Below are positions 1-8,164 of a DNA stretch of 64,000 bases, piece after piece; within the stretch, counting starts at the first letter, position 1, and every line of letters begins with the position of its first letter. The notes beneath the pieces were generated by a model. That model saw only the letters and a program-made list of their open reading frames with translations. It did no database searches and was not told where the DNA came from. Both the position numbers and the translations under genes were made by a program. This stretch comes from UBA9676 sp963741615 (GTDB taxonomy: Bacteria > Actinomycetota > Actinomycetes > Streptosporangiales > Streptosporangiaceae), in assembly GCA_963741615.1 (NCBI GenBank), contig CAVUIU010000030.1, positions 62,001 through 126,000 on the forward strand, read 5' to 3'.

Positions 1-855
1 GACGGCATGGTGCGACAGGCCGGCCTCGGCGGCGATGGCGTTGACGGTCCAGTGCTGGTCGAGGTGGCGGTTGTGGAGGTAGCCATGTACATCGCGAAAG
101 CCGAGTTGGTCCAGGGCCGGCCGCCATGGGGCATCCCACCGTGTTGGCTGCCGCTGCCGGGCCGCCTCGGCAGCGGCCGCGTCGATGTCCCCCAGGTGGC
201 GTGATAGCCAGTCCTTGTGCAGTCCGGCCTGCCTGCTGATGGCGGTGAGACTGGCGCCCTGGGCGACCCGTGCCAGGACGAAGGTCCCGATATCGGGGTA
301 GCCGTGGCGCCGTGCCACCTCGGCCGCGACCTGGGTGAGGTGCCGGCGGGCGCGGTCTCTGTTCGCCTGTGCGATGGCGGCGGGCGGAATGGCCGCCGGC
401 GTCCGCAGCGCCTTCCTCCGACGCTGTTCTGGCATGCGGCGCCCGCGGGCGGCCGCCGCTGCGTCACGGGCCAGTTCCCCGCCCCGGGCCCGGTCTCGCC
501 CCGCGGCGCTGCCCGCCCGGACCGCCGGGTCGAAGATGAGGCGGGAGGTGAAAGCGGTAGCCCGGCGTTTGCGGGTCTCGTGCCCTTCCAGGGACTGGCC
601 GCGTTCCAGGCCGAACGCCTCGCAGTACGCCTCCTTGGTCCAGCCGTGCACCCGCGGGTGAGCGGTGACCGAGCGCAGCGACCGGCCGCACAGGTGACAG
701 ATGACCAGCGGGCCATCGGTCACGATCTCGCCGATCGGCGCGTAGAACGCGGTGCCGTCAGCCAGCATCCCGGCCACCGGGCGCACCAGCAATCCACGGC
801 GCCGTGGCGCGCACGGGCGGGGAAGCGGTACGGCACTGATCGTCTCGGCGGACAT
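1..855 (-). CDS. Ros/MucR-like zinc-finger DNA-binding protein, 3' end outside window
   Basis: An open frame of 285 codons runs from an ATG at 855 to the window edge without a stop, so the C-terminus is missing. Residues 53-70 form a Ros/MucR-like finger, C53-x2-C56-x9-H66-x3-H70, followed by the family's WTKEAYCEAFGL segment, which matches the MucR pattern in which the finger is followed by a conserved Tyr/Phe-Gly-Leu turn. A basic Arg/Ala-rich linker follows. The C-terminal half has two similar helix-turn-helix-like stretches, around AISRQAGLHKDWLSRHL and AIAAEAGLSHHAV. Known MucR proteins are transcriptional regulators of proteobacteria; actinobacterial relatives are mostly uncharacterised. 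It is divergent from the PadR-like gene at 998, with a 17-bp palindrome between them. The family call is good; the target genes are unknown. Confidence 0.72.
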   Translation of the reverse strand, partial: MSAETISAVPLPRPCAPRRRGLLVRPVAGMLADGTAFYAPIGEIVTDGPLVICHLCGRSLRSVTAHPRVHGWTKEAYCEAFGLERGQSLEGHETRKRRATAFTSRLIFDPAVRAGSAAGRDRARGGELARDAAAAARGRRMPEQRRRKALRTPAAIPPAAIAQANRDRARRHLTQVAAEVARRHGYPDIGTFVLARVAQGASLTAISRQAGLHKDWLSRHLGDIDAAAAEAARQRQPTRWDAPWRPALDQLGFRDVHGYLHNRHLDQHWTVNAIAAEAGLSHHAV

Positions 856-879
856 GGCAGGCCTCCAGCTGCGTCCCAC

Positions 880-896
880 TAGTCACAATGAGACTA
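880..896. promoter_or_regulatory. Palindromic operator-like site upstream of the PadR-like gene
   Basis: The sequence TAGTCACAATGAGACTA has 5-bp inverted arms (TAGTC/GACTA) around a 7-bp centre. It lies between the divergent MucR-like (start 855) and PadR-like (start 998) genes. An almost identical copy in reverse orientation sits at 1589-1605. A PadR autoregulatory site is the simplest reading, but this is inferred from position only. Confidence 0.45.
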
Positions 897-997
897 CCGG
901 TTGGAGCGGAGATCCGTCACGGGTGGCCAGTGAGAACCCGTGGCCTGGCGATGCTGCCTTCCCGGCTGGAGTGCCCACCGCCAGTACGCTCGGAGTC

Positions 998-1534
998 ATG
1001 AGCGCGGGTCCATCGCTGTCACTGGCGGAGTGGACGGTGCTCGCTCTGATCAGCGAGCACCCCACGCATGGGTTCGCCATCGCCCAGCTCACCGCTCCCG
1101 GGGGGGAGCTGGGCCGGATCTGGCAGATTCCCCGGCCGGTGATCTACCGCGCGATCGGCCGGCTTGAGGAAGCCGGGCTGGTGACGCCGCAGGTCGTCGA
1201 GCCTGGCCGCGGGCCACAGCGGACCATTTATTCGGCGACTTCGCCGGGGCGGAGGTCCGTGGCGGACTGGCTGGACACGCCCGTGCAGCACGTCCGCGAC
1301 GTCCGCTCGCATCTCCTGATCAAGCTCGCGCTCATCGACCGGGTGGGGACCGATCCCACCAGCCTGCTCCGCCGGCAGAAGGCCATCCTCCAGCCGATCG
1401 CCGCGGCGATCGCCACCGAGCGCCCGCCGCGGCATGGATTCGATGCAACCTTGCTCGCCTGGCGCCGGGCTTCGGCCGAGGCGGCGCTGAGCTTCCTTGA
1501 CGACATCACGCACTCTGGCGCCAGCCCGGCCTGA
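998..1534 (+). CDS. PadR-family winged-helix transcriptional regulator
   Basis: A 178-residue protein whose first 85 residues form a PadR-type winged helix: SLAEWTVLALISEHPTHGF is the typical first helices, followed by PVIYRAIGRLEEAGLV (recognition helix) and a wing with TIYSATSPGR. The C-terminal part is helical, as in PadR proteins with a short dimerisation domain. An in-frame extension reaches back to 752, but it crosses the divergent gene's start and the palindrome at 880, so ATG 998 with GGAG at 992-995 is preferred, although the spacing is short. It probably represses a transport or stress gene and itself. No intact target remains next to it: downstream lies only a truncated aldehyde dehydrogenase. 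Confidence 0.82.
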   Translation: MSAGPSLSLAEWTVLALISEHPTHGFAIAQLTAPGGELGRIWQIPRPVIYRAIGRLEEAGLVTPQVVEPGRGPQRTIYSATSPGRRSVADWLDTPVQHVRDVRSHLLIKLALIDRVGTDPTSLLRRQKAILQPIAAAIATERPPRHGFDATLLAWRRASAEAALSFLDDITHSGASPA

Positions 1535-1588
1535 CCGCTCCCGGCCCATCGGCTCTTCCTGGCCGCCCCTTGTGCCCGCCGCCCTTCG

Positions 1589-1605
1589 TAGTCTCATTGT
1601 AACTA
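1589..1605. repeat. Second, inverted copy of the 17-bp repeat flanking the PadR-like gene
   Basis: TAGTCTCATTGTAACTA is the reverse complement of the 880-896 site with one mismatch. Together the two copies bracket the PadR-like gene as inverted repeats about 690 bp apart. The aldehyde dehydrogenase homology begins abruptly about 20 bp further on. The copy could be an operator of a lost promoter or the end of an inserted segment. Confidence 0.45.
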
Positions 1606-1627
1606 CCGATGGGCGCGGCCGGGTGGC

Positions 1628-2308
1628 GAGCTGGGCGGCAAGAGCCCCAACATCGTGTTCGACGACGCCGAGGCCGGCGCGGTCGAGGGTGCCGCCAGCG
1701 CGATCTTCTTCAACCACGGCCAGTGCTGTGTGGCCGGCTCCCGGCTGTTCGTGCATCAGAGCCGCTTCGACGAGGTCGTGGACGGCGTCGCCGAGATCGC
1801 CAAGTCCATCAAGCTCGGCTCCGGGATGGAGCAAGGCACCCAGATGGGGCCGCTGGTCTCCGACGAGCAGCTGCGGCGGGTCACCGGCTACCTGGAGTCC
1901 GGCCGGGCCGACGGCGCCACCGCCGTCACCGGCGGCGGCCGGTTCGGTGACCGCGGCTACTTCGTCGAGCCCACCGTGCTCACCAACACCACCCCGGACA
2001 TGAAGATCGTGCGCGAGGAGATCTTCGGCCCGGTGGTGGTCGCCGCCCCGTTCAGCGACCTCGACGAGATCGCGGCCGCGGCCAACGACACCGATTTCGG
2101 CCTCGCGCGGGCATCTGGACCAAGGACATCTCCAAGGCCCACGCCCTGGCCAAGAAGATCAGGGTCGGCACGGTGTGGATCAACTGCTACAACGTCTTCG
2201 ACGCGTCGCTGCCGTTCGGGGGTAAAGCAGTCCGGCTGGGGCCGCGAGATGGGGCACGAGGTGCTGGAGGCCTACACCGAGGTCAAGGCCGTCACCGCCC
2301 AGCTGTAA
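1628..2308 (+). pseudogene. Aldehyde dehydrogenase remnant, 5'-truncated and frameshifted
   Basis: Homology to NAD(P)-dependent aldehyde dehydrogenases starts in the middle of the protein at ELGGKSPNIVFDDA, the conserved Glu motif, and includes the active-site Cys motif FFNHGQCCVAGSRLF and EEIFGPVV near the C-terminal third. About 250 N-terminal residues, including most of the Rossmann cofactor domain, are absent. The frame is lost near 2105-2110, where a G appears to be missing, continues in another frame (GIWTKDISKAHALAKKI, WINCYNVFDASLPFGG) and returns near 2220 for KQSGWGREMGHEVLEAYTEV, the normal family C-terminus. The gene is therefore not functional as sequenced. It is the first of four catabolic remnants in this stretch. 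Confidence 0.85.
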
Positions 2309-2315
2309 GGACCAC

Positions 2316-2350
2316 TCACCGGGGCCCGATCCCCCCACGGGTCCCGGTGA
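2316..2350. terminator. Hairpin between convergent aldehyde dehydrogenase remnant and the 2375-3265 gene
   Basis: TCACCGGGGCCCG at 2316-2328 pairs with CGGGTCCCGGTGA at 2338-2350, a 13-bp stem with a single G-T wobble and a C-rich loop. It lies between two convergent genes and could serve both. There is no clear T tract, as is common for actinobacterial terminators. Confidence 0.6.
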
Positions 2351-2374
2351 CTTTCTCGGCCTGCTCAGGCGGCT

Positions 2375-3265
2375 TCATCGCTGGCCGCCGGCGCCGGCGA
2401 AGTACGACGCGATCACCTGCTGGAGGCTTGGCGAGTCCATCAGCGTGGGGTTGGAGTCGTAGACGTGGCCCCAGGTGTAGACGTAGTCACCGAAGCGGTC
2501 GGGTGCCACCGCATCCCATTCGGCCAGGATGGCCCGCTCCTGCCCCGGCGTGGGCAGTATCCAGTTGTGCACCTGCTGGGCGGCATGCTCGGCGCCGAAT
2601 GCCTGGATCATGGCCACCATGCGTGCGGTCGAGATCCCGGCTGCCTTGGCCGCCGCCACGTTGTGACTGATCAGCCGCAGGTCGCATCGCGGGTGGGCGA
2701 CGTCGCACGGATAGGTGTCCACGCCGACATAGTCGGAGACGTGCGCGTACCCCGTGTACTCGGCGGGAACGCCATTCTCAATTGTGATCATGGTGAACGC
2801 GCGGGGGATCCGTTCGTGAATCAGGGCGGTCCGGGCTGCTAGCTGGCGGGGCGAGGCCGGGCACTGGGCCAGGTGCGGCTCGTCGGCGATGTAGAAGCCA
2901 GCCACCTTGGGATCGTCAGCCAGGGCAGCGAGAGTGGCGGCGAACGCGGTGCCAGAGATCGCGAACCGACAGGTGGAGTTGAGGTAGCCGCCGTCCCATA
3001 CCAGCGCCTTGCCGGGCAGAGCGTCGATCACTTTCCGGTCGGGACCGGTGTCGAAGGTGTTGAACCCCAGCGCTGCAAGCCGGGCATAGTGACCGAGGTC
3101 ATTCGAGGCGTATCTCATCCGGGGGGCGGCAGGTGCCAGGAGCGCTCGGGTTGAGATCACTGTGGCAGCCGCGATCACGGCAGCCACGCAGGCAAGGAAG
3201 TACCAGCGACCGGGCCGCCCGGTCAGGACGCGGGCCGCCCTGCCCACATGACTAATAAGGATCAC
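2375..3265 (-). CDS. Membrane-anchored or secreted TIM-barrel-like glycoside-hydrolase-type protein
   Basis: A 296-residue protein starting at GTG 3265, with a hydrophobic helix at residues 22-43 preceded by Arg residues, so it is either anchored or exported. The remainder reads as a soluble alpha/beta domain. The segment VAGFYIADEPHLAQCP (near residues 121-136), with Asp-Glu-Pro-His, resembles the acidic active-site strand of glycoside-hydrolase barrels, and VSDYVGVDTYPCD and YVYTWGHVYDS resemble later barrel strands. Two or more Cys pairs could form disulfides outside the cell. The family was not identified with confidence and no substrate is suggested. It stands alone: upstream is a degraded dehydrogenase and downstream a convergent remnant. 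Confidence 0.6.
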   Translation of the reverse strand: MILISHVGRAARVLTGRPGRWYFLACVAAVIAAATVISTRALLAPAAPRMRYASNDLGHYARLAALGFNTFDTGPDRKVIDALPGKALVWDGGYLNSTCRFAISGTAFAATLAALADDPKVAGFYIADEPHLAQCPASPRQLAARTALIHERIPRAFTMITIENGVPAEYTGYAHVSDYVGVDTYPCDVAHPRCDLRLISHNVAAAKAAGISTARMVAMIQAFGAEHAAQQVHNWILPTPGQERAILAEWDAVAPDRFGDYVYTWGHVYDSNPTLMDSPSLQQVIASYFAGAGGQR

Positions 3266-3300
3266 CCCGTCCGCCGCTCTGACCCGGCAAGTATGCTGGA

Positions 3301-3459
3301 TCAGCTGGCGATCTTCTTGGTGTTGCCCGGGTCGAAGTCGATCGACAGCCCTCCATCTACGTGGATGACCTGGCCGGTGATGTAGGAAGAAGCCTCGGTC
3401 GCCAGGAAAAGCAGGGTTTCGGCGTTCTCGGAGGGGTCAGCTAGCCGCTTCACGCTGAT
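3301..3459 (-). pseudogene. C-terminal remnant of a short-chain dehydrogenase/reductase (SDR)
   Basis: Reading the minus strand into the TGA at 3303-3301 gives ISVKRLADPSENAETLLFL followed by SSYITGQVIHVDGGLSIDF, the unmistakable end of a classical SDR (the 'ITGQ..HVDGG' segment). Only about 52 residues are left; the Rossmann fold and the Tyr-x3-Lys active site are gone. Just upstream, the sequence changes to an unrelated fragment on the other strand, which marks a deletion or rearrangement junction near 3460-3480. Confidence 0.8.
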
Positions 3460-3479
3460 GCGCGCCGCACCAGATCGCG

Positions 3480-3632
3480 CTGCGGCCAGGCGACCAGTAC
3501 ACGATGCAGCCTGACTCGCTGCACTGGTTCCAAGCGGGACCGCAGGGTGCGGTCGTCTCGGAGTTCTCGACCGCGAGCCTAGATGAGACGGACGTCTTCA
3601 CCGACCCCCGCATCAGCTGGGCTCCCCAGTAG
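3480..3632 (+). pseudogene. C-terminal remnant of a D-lyxose ketol-isomerase-like cupin
   Basis: The frame beginning at 3480 encodes about 50 residues ending at TAG 3630-3632. It contains the segments LHWFQAGPQGAVVSEFST and DETDVFTDPRI, which match the C-terminal cupin strand of D-lyxose isomerases, where the His after Leu/Pro and the Glu of 'VVSEFST' are near the metal site. No start codon or N-terminal half is present. It abuts an SDR fragment and a mannonate dehydratase fragment, both also from sugar-acid or pentose catabolism. Confidence 0.7.
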
Positions 3633-3656
3633 CAGCCGCGCCCCGGCTGGTCGGCA

Positions 3657-4014
3657 TCAGCGAAGCGCACTGGCCTCGATCTTCCGGCCGTACTTCGCAT
3701 CGTGGTGGCCGTATACCGCTTCGCGAAGGCCGGTAATGTATCCGACGGCAAAAAGGCGGCCGAGCATGTCGTAGCCGAAGCTCTCGTTGTTCTCGCCCTC
3801 GAGCGCTGGGACGTGGTCCGGCCGCATAGGGCCGTCGAAACCAGTCTCCTGATATGCGCGCATGCATTCGAGCATGTCCGTCGGCCCTTCGTCATGGAAA
3901 ACCTCGATGAACCGCCGCCTCGTCGCCTGCCACGTCCCTGAAATGGACGAAGAATATCCTCCCCTGCCGGCCGTACCTGCGGATGAGCGCAGGGAGGTCG
4001 CCGGTCATCAGCAT
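3657..4014 (-). pseudogene. uxuA: Mannonate dehydratase (UxuA) C-terminal remnant with frameshift
   Basis: On the minus strand, LMTGDLPALIRRYG and RIFFVHFRDV (near 4010-3930) and then, in a different frame, RRFIEVFHDEGPTDMLECM with ETGFDGPMRPDHVPALEG reproduce the C-terminal third of mannonate dehydratase, including the His/Asp/Arg segment 'FVHFRDV' and 'PMRPDHVP'. The two parts are separated by a frameshift around 3920-3945, and the N-terminal two thirds are missing. The enzyme dehydrates D-mannonate to 2-keto-3-deoxygluconate in hexuronate breakdown. As it stands this is a pseudogene. Confidence 0.82.
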
Positions 4015-4191
4015 GGTTGGTTGCCTCCCGCGCGGCACCTGAGACCCAGCCGCGCCCTGCGCTCGACTGCGCCGGTGTCCCCGTTGCGAGCTTGTCAGGC
4101 GTCGACCAGCCCACCGTCCATCCCGGCAGCGTACGCGCCTGCCCGAAGATCGGCGCCGCCCGCGCCCACCTACCGGGTGATGTCTTGCTTG

Positions 4192-4467
4192 TCAGAACCT
4201 GAGGTGCTTGAGCCCTCCGCGCACGATGCTGGCGCCGAGCGCACCGGCAGCACCGGTGATCACTCCTCTTGTAATAGTTGGGCCATGCTCCGCACCAAAT
4301 TCTTTGGCCGACCTGAGAATGGGGCTGGCGGCTGCACTGAACCCTTCGCTGAAAGCTCCATGATCAGTCGAAGCGTCATAGGCACCTTTGGCGAACCCAG
4401 CGGCAATCGCAACTGGTGCTGCGACAATGACACTGGCATTTGCCCAGAACTCATTCGTATTCTCCAT
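4192..4467 (-). CDS. Small hypothetical protein, Ala/Gly-rich, with low-GC coding
   Basis: A 91-residue protein. ATG 4467 is chosen because a strong GGGGAGGAGGAAA ribosome-binding site lies a few bases upstream; an in-frame ATG at 4488 would overlap that site. It has a hydrophobic segment (SVIVAAPVAIAAGFAKGAY) near residues 12-30 and a Gly/Ala-rich C-terminal stretch (GVITGAAGALGASIVRGG) that could be membrane-active or a glycine-zipper. The base composition is visibly lower in GC than neighbouring genes, which suggests recent acquisition. No family is recognised; small hydrophobic proteins of this kind include toxins, bacteriocin-like peptides and phage products, but nothing here decides among them. 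Confidence 0.6.
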   Translation of the reverse strand: MENTNEFWANASVIVAAPVAIAAGFAKGAYDASTDHGAFSEGFSAAASPILRSAKEFGAEHGPTITRGVITGAAGALGASIVRGGLKHLRF

Positions 4468-4678
4468 TTTCTGTTTCCTCCTCCCCATGTAATTCCAGGA
4501 GACGGGCTGTTCGCACCGTCAGTTATGGCGTCACAGTCACTATACGGCCTACGACGGTCGGCTCGTTCGCCTCGTCGTCCTCCTCACGGTCGGCTGGGTG
4601 ACGTGCGGGCAGCGGTCATCGCCGGCGGGCCTGACCTGGTGATCCGGCTCCGGGTGGCGGAGCGGGTGCGCTGTGCGG

Positions 4679-7063
4679 CTAGCCACGGTCGTCGTCCTCG
4701 TCCGGGCAGCGCTCGCAGCGGCAGCATGAAGGCTCGCAGTGGCCACTGTCCCGGCAGCGGCCCGAGCTGCAACCGTCGCGGCACTGTTCGGGCCAGACAG
4801 TATGGGCTAGCACCTCCAGCTCGCGGACCGGCGTGTGCGGGTCGTCGCTGGTGATGACCAGCTCGCGGACTTGCGCGTACCGCTCGATCGCGTGATAGCG
4901 GATCACCACCGCCAGCGAGGCGCCGGGGTGCAGCGTGGCCGGGAACGGGTTGTTCACCAGCTGCCACGCTTTGGCTGGGCGTTTGAAGGCCACGCCCGAG
5001 ACGTGCAGCTCGCAATCGCCAACGTTGGCGACCCAGATCGTGCGCTCCTCGCGGCAGCAGGCGTGCACGCCCCCGAAGTAGTCGGAGCCGGTCACTACCA
5101 GCTTCCCGGCCCCGCCCGTCCCGTGGGCGATCAGGTCCAGCGTGGGGTTCACCGGGTCGTTGCTGGTGATCTGGATCGTCGCCGTCTCGGCGACGCCGGG
5201 GGCCGTCGGGCGGTATTCGATCGTGAAGTCGATTCCGGCACCCGCGGCGAGCGCCAGCGGAGTGGCGGGCGCCGGCCGGACGGTGAACGCGCTCGAGCCG
5301 GAGACCCGCGTGACGCTGAGGATCATCAGGTCGCGGTTGCCGACGTTGTACACGTGCACGGTGAGGTACCGCGGCTGGCGGCAGGTCACACCGAACTTCA
5401 GGCCGTCCTGCAGGTTCACGGCTATGGCCGGGCCGTAGAACCCGTGCAGCCCGTTGAGCAGCGCTTTGCCGCTGGGGGTGCCCCAGCCCGTGCAGGCGTC
5501 CCAGCCTGGTCCTGCCGGATATCCGGGGACCCCGAACAGGCTGTTGTCACCGGCCCCGGGCTCGGCGACGATGTCGCGGAACACGCTTGAGCCCAGCGCG
5601 TAGAGGACGGGGTTGACGAACCCGATGTTCTCATCGAGCGCCGCGTTGAGGACCGCGGTCAGCCCGGCCCACAGGGGGGCCGACGCGCTGGTGCCGTCGC
5701 CGGTCCCCGGCGAGCCGCCCACGATGATCGGGTAACCGCTGGCCACGCTGGCGTTGGCCGCCACGTCGGGGACACCGCGCCCGTGATGACCGTCGTTGAC
5801 CGATCCGGGCACGCCCGCGTCCACCTGATACCAGGGCAGCGGGAAGATCGCGCTGACCCCGCCGCCGGTCGCGCCCGAGCCGTCGTTCCAGACCCATTCG
5901 TCGAAGCTGGTGCCGATCACATCGCCGATGGTCGTGCCCCCGCATGAGAGCACCCACGGGTCACTCCCCGGGTACTGGACGTGTGCCTGGCCGTCGCCCA
6001 CCTTGGAGTCCGACCCGGTATCGCCGGAGGCGATGCAGACCGTCACGCCCTGGATCGCGGCGTCCTCGAAGGCCTGGCTGACCGCGGTGACCAAGGCGGC
6101 GGTGGCGCCCGACGACAGCACGCTGTCGTCGCCGTTGAGGATGTACCAACTCGAGGACAGGACCGAACAGACGGGATCGCCCGGGTCAGGGTGGACGACG
6201 CGGCTGACCGTCTCGACCCAGCCCTGCTGAGAGCCGTCGTTGAAGTACACGGCGACGTCAGCCCCCGGCGCGACCGAAGCCGAGATGACGATGTCCTGGG
6301 TCGTCTCGCCGTCGGCGAAATTGCCGTTGCCCGCGTTGACCGGGACGTCCGTGACCACCGGCGGGCTGCCGCCGAAGTTGCTGCTGATGTCCGAGGCCAG
6401 ATAGCCGCCTTCGGAGAAGATCGCGATCGTCTGGCCGGTCGCCTGATTCGCCGGGAAGTCGTAGAGCTGAGTGATGGTGGCCAGCGGCACCGGGTTCGGG
6501 TTCGGCGGATCGGCCCCGTTGCGGTGGCTGACCGAGCGGTTGTCGAGCCCGAAGACCCCGACGACGATCTCGACCAGCCCCGCCGGGACGTGGATGAAGC
6601 CCTCGCGGCCGCGGTAGACCTCGGTACCCGCGTCGCCGCGGTGCCGGCGCGGGGCCCGCGTCCGCCGATACTGGTTCAGCACGACCCCGAACGCGCGGTT
6701 GACCTGCTCGACCGTCCCCGCCAGCGAGACCGTCCGTCTCGCGGCACTGACCCCCGTGACCTCGAGGTTGTTGCGGTCGGCGAACGCGCGCACCCGGGCG
6801 ATATCGTCCTGGCCGGCTCCGTAGCGTTCCGCGAACTCTCCCTCGGGCAGGCGCCGGCGCTGCGATGGCGGCGTGCTCAGGTAATACGACGGCTCCGGCA
6901 CCGGCGGGCCATCAGGCCGGCGCCGCAGGACCACGGTGACACGGACCGGATCCGAGGCCGGCGCCGGACCGATGAGCTCGGACTCAGGTGCGGCGCGGCG
7001 CTCGCTGCCCGGCAGACGGCGGTAGCCGGACGGGACCTTGGACGAAGCGTTTTCATTCGGCAT
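4679..7063 (-). CDS. S53 family peptidase (sedolisin/kumamolisin type) with C-terminal Ig-like domains and Cys-rich tail
   Basis: A 794-residue acid serine-carboxyl peptidase. Residues about 40-180 are the pro-kumamolisin activation domain. The catalytic domain shows the sedolisin set: Glu253 and Asp257 (GETTQDI), the oxyanion Asp348 (ASGDTGSD) and the nucleophile Ser459 (DGTSASAPLW); the calcium-binding end (FRDIVAEPGAGDNSLFG) is also present. Two immunoglobulin-like 'choice-of-anchor D' repeats follow, with the TIQITSNDPVNPTLDL and LVITSDDPHTPVRELEV strands. The last ~35 residues hold ten Cys (for example CEPSCCRCERC). No Sec signal peptide is seen at the N-terminus, which is unusual for an enzyme that normally works outside the cell, though some relatives also lack one. 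It is monocistronic. Confidence 0.92.
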   Translation of the reverse strand: MPNENASSKVPSGYRRLPGSERRAAPESELIGPAPASDPVRVTVVLRRRPDGPPVPEPSYYLSTPPSQRRRLPEGEFAERYGAGQDDIARVRAFADRNNLEVTGVSAARRTVSLAGTVEQVNRAFGVVLNQYRRTRAPRRHRGDAGTEVYRGREGFIHVPAGLVEIVVGVFGLDNRSVSHRNGADPPNPNPVPLATITQLYDFPANQATGQTIAIFSEGGYLASDISSNFGGSPPVVTDVPVNAGNGNFADGETTQDIVISASVAPGADVAVYFNDGSQQGWVETVSRVVHPDPGDPVCSVLSSSWYILNGDDSVLSSGATAALVTAVSQAFEDAAIQGVTVCIASGDTGSDSKVGDGQAHVQYPGSDPWVLSCGGTTIGDVIGTSFDEWVWNDGSGATGGGVSAIFPLPWYQVDAGVPGSVNDGHHGRGVPDVAANASVASGYPIIVGGSPGTGDGTSASAPLWAGLTAVLNAALDENIGFVNPVLYALGSSVFRDIVAEPGAGDNSLFGVPGYPAGPGWDACTGWGTPSGKALLNGLHGFYGPAIAVNLQDGLKFGVTCRQPRYLTVHVYNVGNRDLMILSVTRVSGSSAFTVRPAPATPLALAAGAGIDFTIEYRPTAPGVAETATIQITSNDPVNPTLDLIAHGTGGAGKLVVTGSDYFGGVHACCREERTIWVANVGDCELHVSGVAFKRPAKAWQLVNNPFPATLHPGASLAVVIRYHAIERYAQVRELVITSDDPHTPVRELEVLAHTVWPEQCRDGCSSGRCRDSGHCEPSCCRCERCPDEDDDRG

Positions 7064-7209
7064 GGCTGCCCCCAGACAGTCGATCTCCGGTCGGCACGGC
7101 CTTCACGCCGGTGCCGGCCCTCGTTGCCTGTAAAGAGGCCACCGGCGGGTTCGTGATACAGGGAGCGGGCGCGCGATGGCGGCCCGCGCCGGGATGCCAG
7201 GATGGGGGC

Positions 7210-8094
7210 ATGGACGTTTCTGATCATGTTCGGCTGCCGGATGGCCGGCGTCTGGACATGCGGGTCAGCGGGCCCGCCGGCGGGCTTCCGCTGGTGTTCC
7301 ACCACGGGACGCCCGGTGCCGCCACCCCGTTGCGGGCGCTCGAACGAGCAGCGCACGCGCGCGGGCTACGCGTGGTGACGACCTCGCGGCCCGGGTACGG
7401 AAGCTCAAGCCGCCAGCCGGGGCGGGCCGTCGTGGATGTGGCTGCCGACACCGCCGCCGTCCTGGCCGCGATCGGCGCCGAACGCTGCCTGGTCGCTGGC
7501 TGGTCCGGCGGTGGTCCCCATGCCCTGGCCTGCGGAGCCCGGCTCGGCGCTGCCGCAGCGGTGCTGGTGATCGCGGGCGTCGCCCCCTATGAGGCGGCGG
7601 GTCTCGACTGGATGTCGGGCATGGGCGAGGAGAACGTGACCGAGTTCTCCGCCGCGCTCCAGGGCGAAGGCCAGTTGCGCTCTTACCTCCTGCGGGGGCG
7701 CGAACAGCTCAAGGACATCACCGCCGCCGGCATCGTCTCCTCGCTCGAGACGTTGCTCCCCGACGTCGACCGGGCCGTGCTGACCGGTGAGTTCGGCGAG
7801 GACATGGCCGCCAGCTTCCGGGAGGCGGTCCGCATGGGCGTGGAGGGCTGGCTCGACGACGACCTGGCCTTTGCGAGCCCGTGGGGCTTCAGCTTGGCAG
7901 AGATCTCGGTCCCGGCCATGATCTGGCAGGGAAGCGCTGATGTCATGGTGCCTTTCGCCCATGGCCAATGGCTTGCCTCGCAACTCCCCGGCGCTTCGGC
8001 GCATCTCGAAGAGGGAGAGGGCCATCTGTCGGTCGGGCTCGGCGCGCTCGACCGCATGCTCGACGAACTCACCGGCGCCGGCAGCCCGCCCTAG
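7210..8094 (+). CDS. Alpha/beta hydrolase
   Basis: A 294-residue alpha/beta-hydrolase. ATG 7210, preceded by GGGGG, gives a protein that begins at the first beta strand; a longer in-frame reading would overlap the divergent peptidase's start. The oxyanion motif HHGTPG is at residues 31-36, the nucleophile elbow GWSGGG places Ser99, the acid is likely the Asp in WQGSADVMVP, and the base is the His in EGEGHLSVG. The layout matches small esterases/lipases and haloperoxidase-like enzymes. The substrate cannot be inferred. It is divergent from the S53 peptidase, with about 145 bp between starts. Confidence 0.88.
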   Translation: MDVSDHVRLPDGRRLDMRVSGPAGGLPLVFHHGTPGAATPLRALERAAHARGLRVVTTSRPGYGSSSRQPGRAVVDVAADTAAVLAAIGAERCLVAGWSGGGPHALACGARLGAAAAVLVIAGVAPYEAAGLDWMSGMGEENVTEFSAALQGEGQLRSYLLRGREQLKDITAAGIVSSLETLLPDVDRAVLTGEFGEDMAASFREAVRMGVEGWLDDDLAFASPWGFSLAEISVPAMIWQGSADVMVPFAHGQWLASQLPGASAHLEEGEGHLSVGLGALDRMLDELTGAGSPP

Positions 8095-8164
8095 CACCTC
8101 ACACCGGCCCGGGGCCAGGCAGGCTGCGCTGGCCACAGCCAGCGCCGGGTGAGAAGATGCGAGC

